The notes under the pieces: generated by a model
What the model was told of the DNA's origin: nothing
What the model saw: only the letters and a program-made list of their open reading frames with translations
Database searches by the model: none
Position numbers and translations under genes: made by a program
In this document: positions 63,845-64,000 of the stretch, piece after piece
Layout: each line of letters opens with the position of its first letter
Numbering within the stretch: the stretch's first letter is position 1
Source of the DNA: an uncultured Paracoccaceae bacterium
GTDB taxonomy: Bacteria > Pseudomonadota > Alphaproteobacteria > Rhodobacterales > Rhodobacteraceae
DNA length: 64,000 nucleotides
Assembly: GCA_947489705.1 (NCBI GenBank)
Contig: CANLEQ010000010.1
Location: 62,001 to 126,000, forward strand
Direction of reading: 5' to 3'

Positions 63845-64000
63845 CGTCTCTCCTCCCTGCAAAGACGGTTCAACCCCGAGCATACATGGCAATCCCGTTC
63901 CGCGAAGAGGTTTCGCCCCCTGCCGCGCCGATTTGCGCGACGCGACGCCGCCGCGCCACCCTCGCGGCATCGGGTCCGGCATGCGGGGAGTGGAAGATCC
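63845..64000. other. Right-hand edge, no gene recognised
   Basis: The last 156 nt contain the ribosome binding site of the CBS gene and GC-rich sequence (GCGCGACGCGACGCCG). It may hold the CBS promoter or the 3' end of a further gene. Nothing can be supported. Confidence 0.4.

Overview
The window is a stretch of high-GC chromosome from an alphaproteobacterium, almost certainly a member of the Rhodobacterales (roseobacter group). The evidence is the gene content and order: bactofilin next to an M23 peptidase, amidase-mrcA-prfB, a DksA with a reduced zinc site, the MoxR/DUF2927/VWA cluster, an Entner-Doudoroff edd-eda pair, DUF2852, DUF4167 beside prfA-prmC, and a Bpt-type aminoacyl-protein transferase. 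I see no phage, insertion sequence, plasmid gene, CRISPR array or rRNA. This is core genome with a few accessory genes.

Layout. 1-8 kb is cell envelope and release factor: M23 peptidase end, bactofilin, then on the minus strand amidase, mrcA and prfB, followed by an aminotransferase and a DsbA/ScsC-like thiol oxidoreductase. 8-17 kb holds tpiA, an FAD monooxygenase, dksA, the MoxR-DUF2927-small membrane protein-VWA cluster, osmC and a DEAD-box helicase. 17-28 kb holds an M48 peptidase, a PIN protein, an RlmI-like methyltransferase, edd-eda, glnE, YbaK, DUF2852, RDD and bpt. 28-33 kb is a TRAP transporter (dctP-dctQ-dctM) resembling keto-acid systems, and a YihY protein. 33-36 kb is ilvB-ilvH, preceded by what looks like a complete ribosome-mediated attenuator: promoter, 15-codon leader rich in Ile/Val, antiterminator and terminator. 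36-43 kb holds ndk, an ABC-F protein, MarC, a retropepsin-like protease, holC and pepA. 42.7-50 kb is one tightly coupled operon for LPS export, outer-membrane folding, vitamin B6 and rRNA modification (lptF-lptG-lptD-surA-pdxA-rsmA). 50-55 kb holds DUF4167, prmC-prfA, DUF1499, an M20 hydrolase and mazG. 55-61 kb has an SbcD/SbcC-like nuclease-ATPase pair, an unrecognised membrane protein and a second MarC. 61-64 kb has two identical tRNA-Asp genes, a GNAT protein, an unrecognised small protein, tRNA-Val, coaD and a CBS protein.

How the genes work together. Several groups act on the envelope: peptidoglycan synthesis and remodelling (M23, bactofilin, amidase, PBP1A), LPS delivery (LptF, LptG, LptD) and outer-membrane chaperoning (SurA). 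Both class I release factors are present with their modifying enzyme PrmC. Translational coupling through 1-4 nt stop/start overlaps is frequent (DUF2927/55-aa protein, lptF/lptG, surA/pdxA, pdxA/rsmA, prfA/prmC, pepA/holC, M20/DUF1499, nuclease/ATPase, 82-aa protein/GNAT).

The observations most worth following are the ilvB leader-peptide attenuator, two related operator-like sites upstream of the DUF2852 gene, a LacI-type operator inside the presumed edd promoter, and the MoxR-DUF2927-TM peptide-VWA cluster, whose VWA protein has an altered MIDAS motif. No large novel defence or biosynthetic system is visible. Start sites were moved from the longest open frame to ATG/GTG/TTG codons with ribosome binding sites wherever the sequence supported it.
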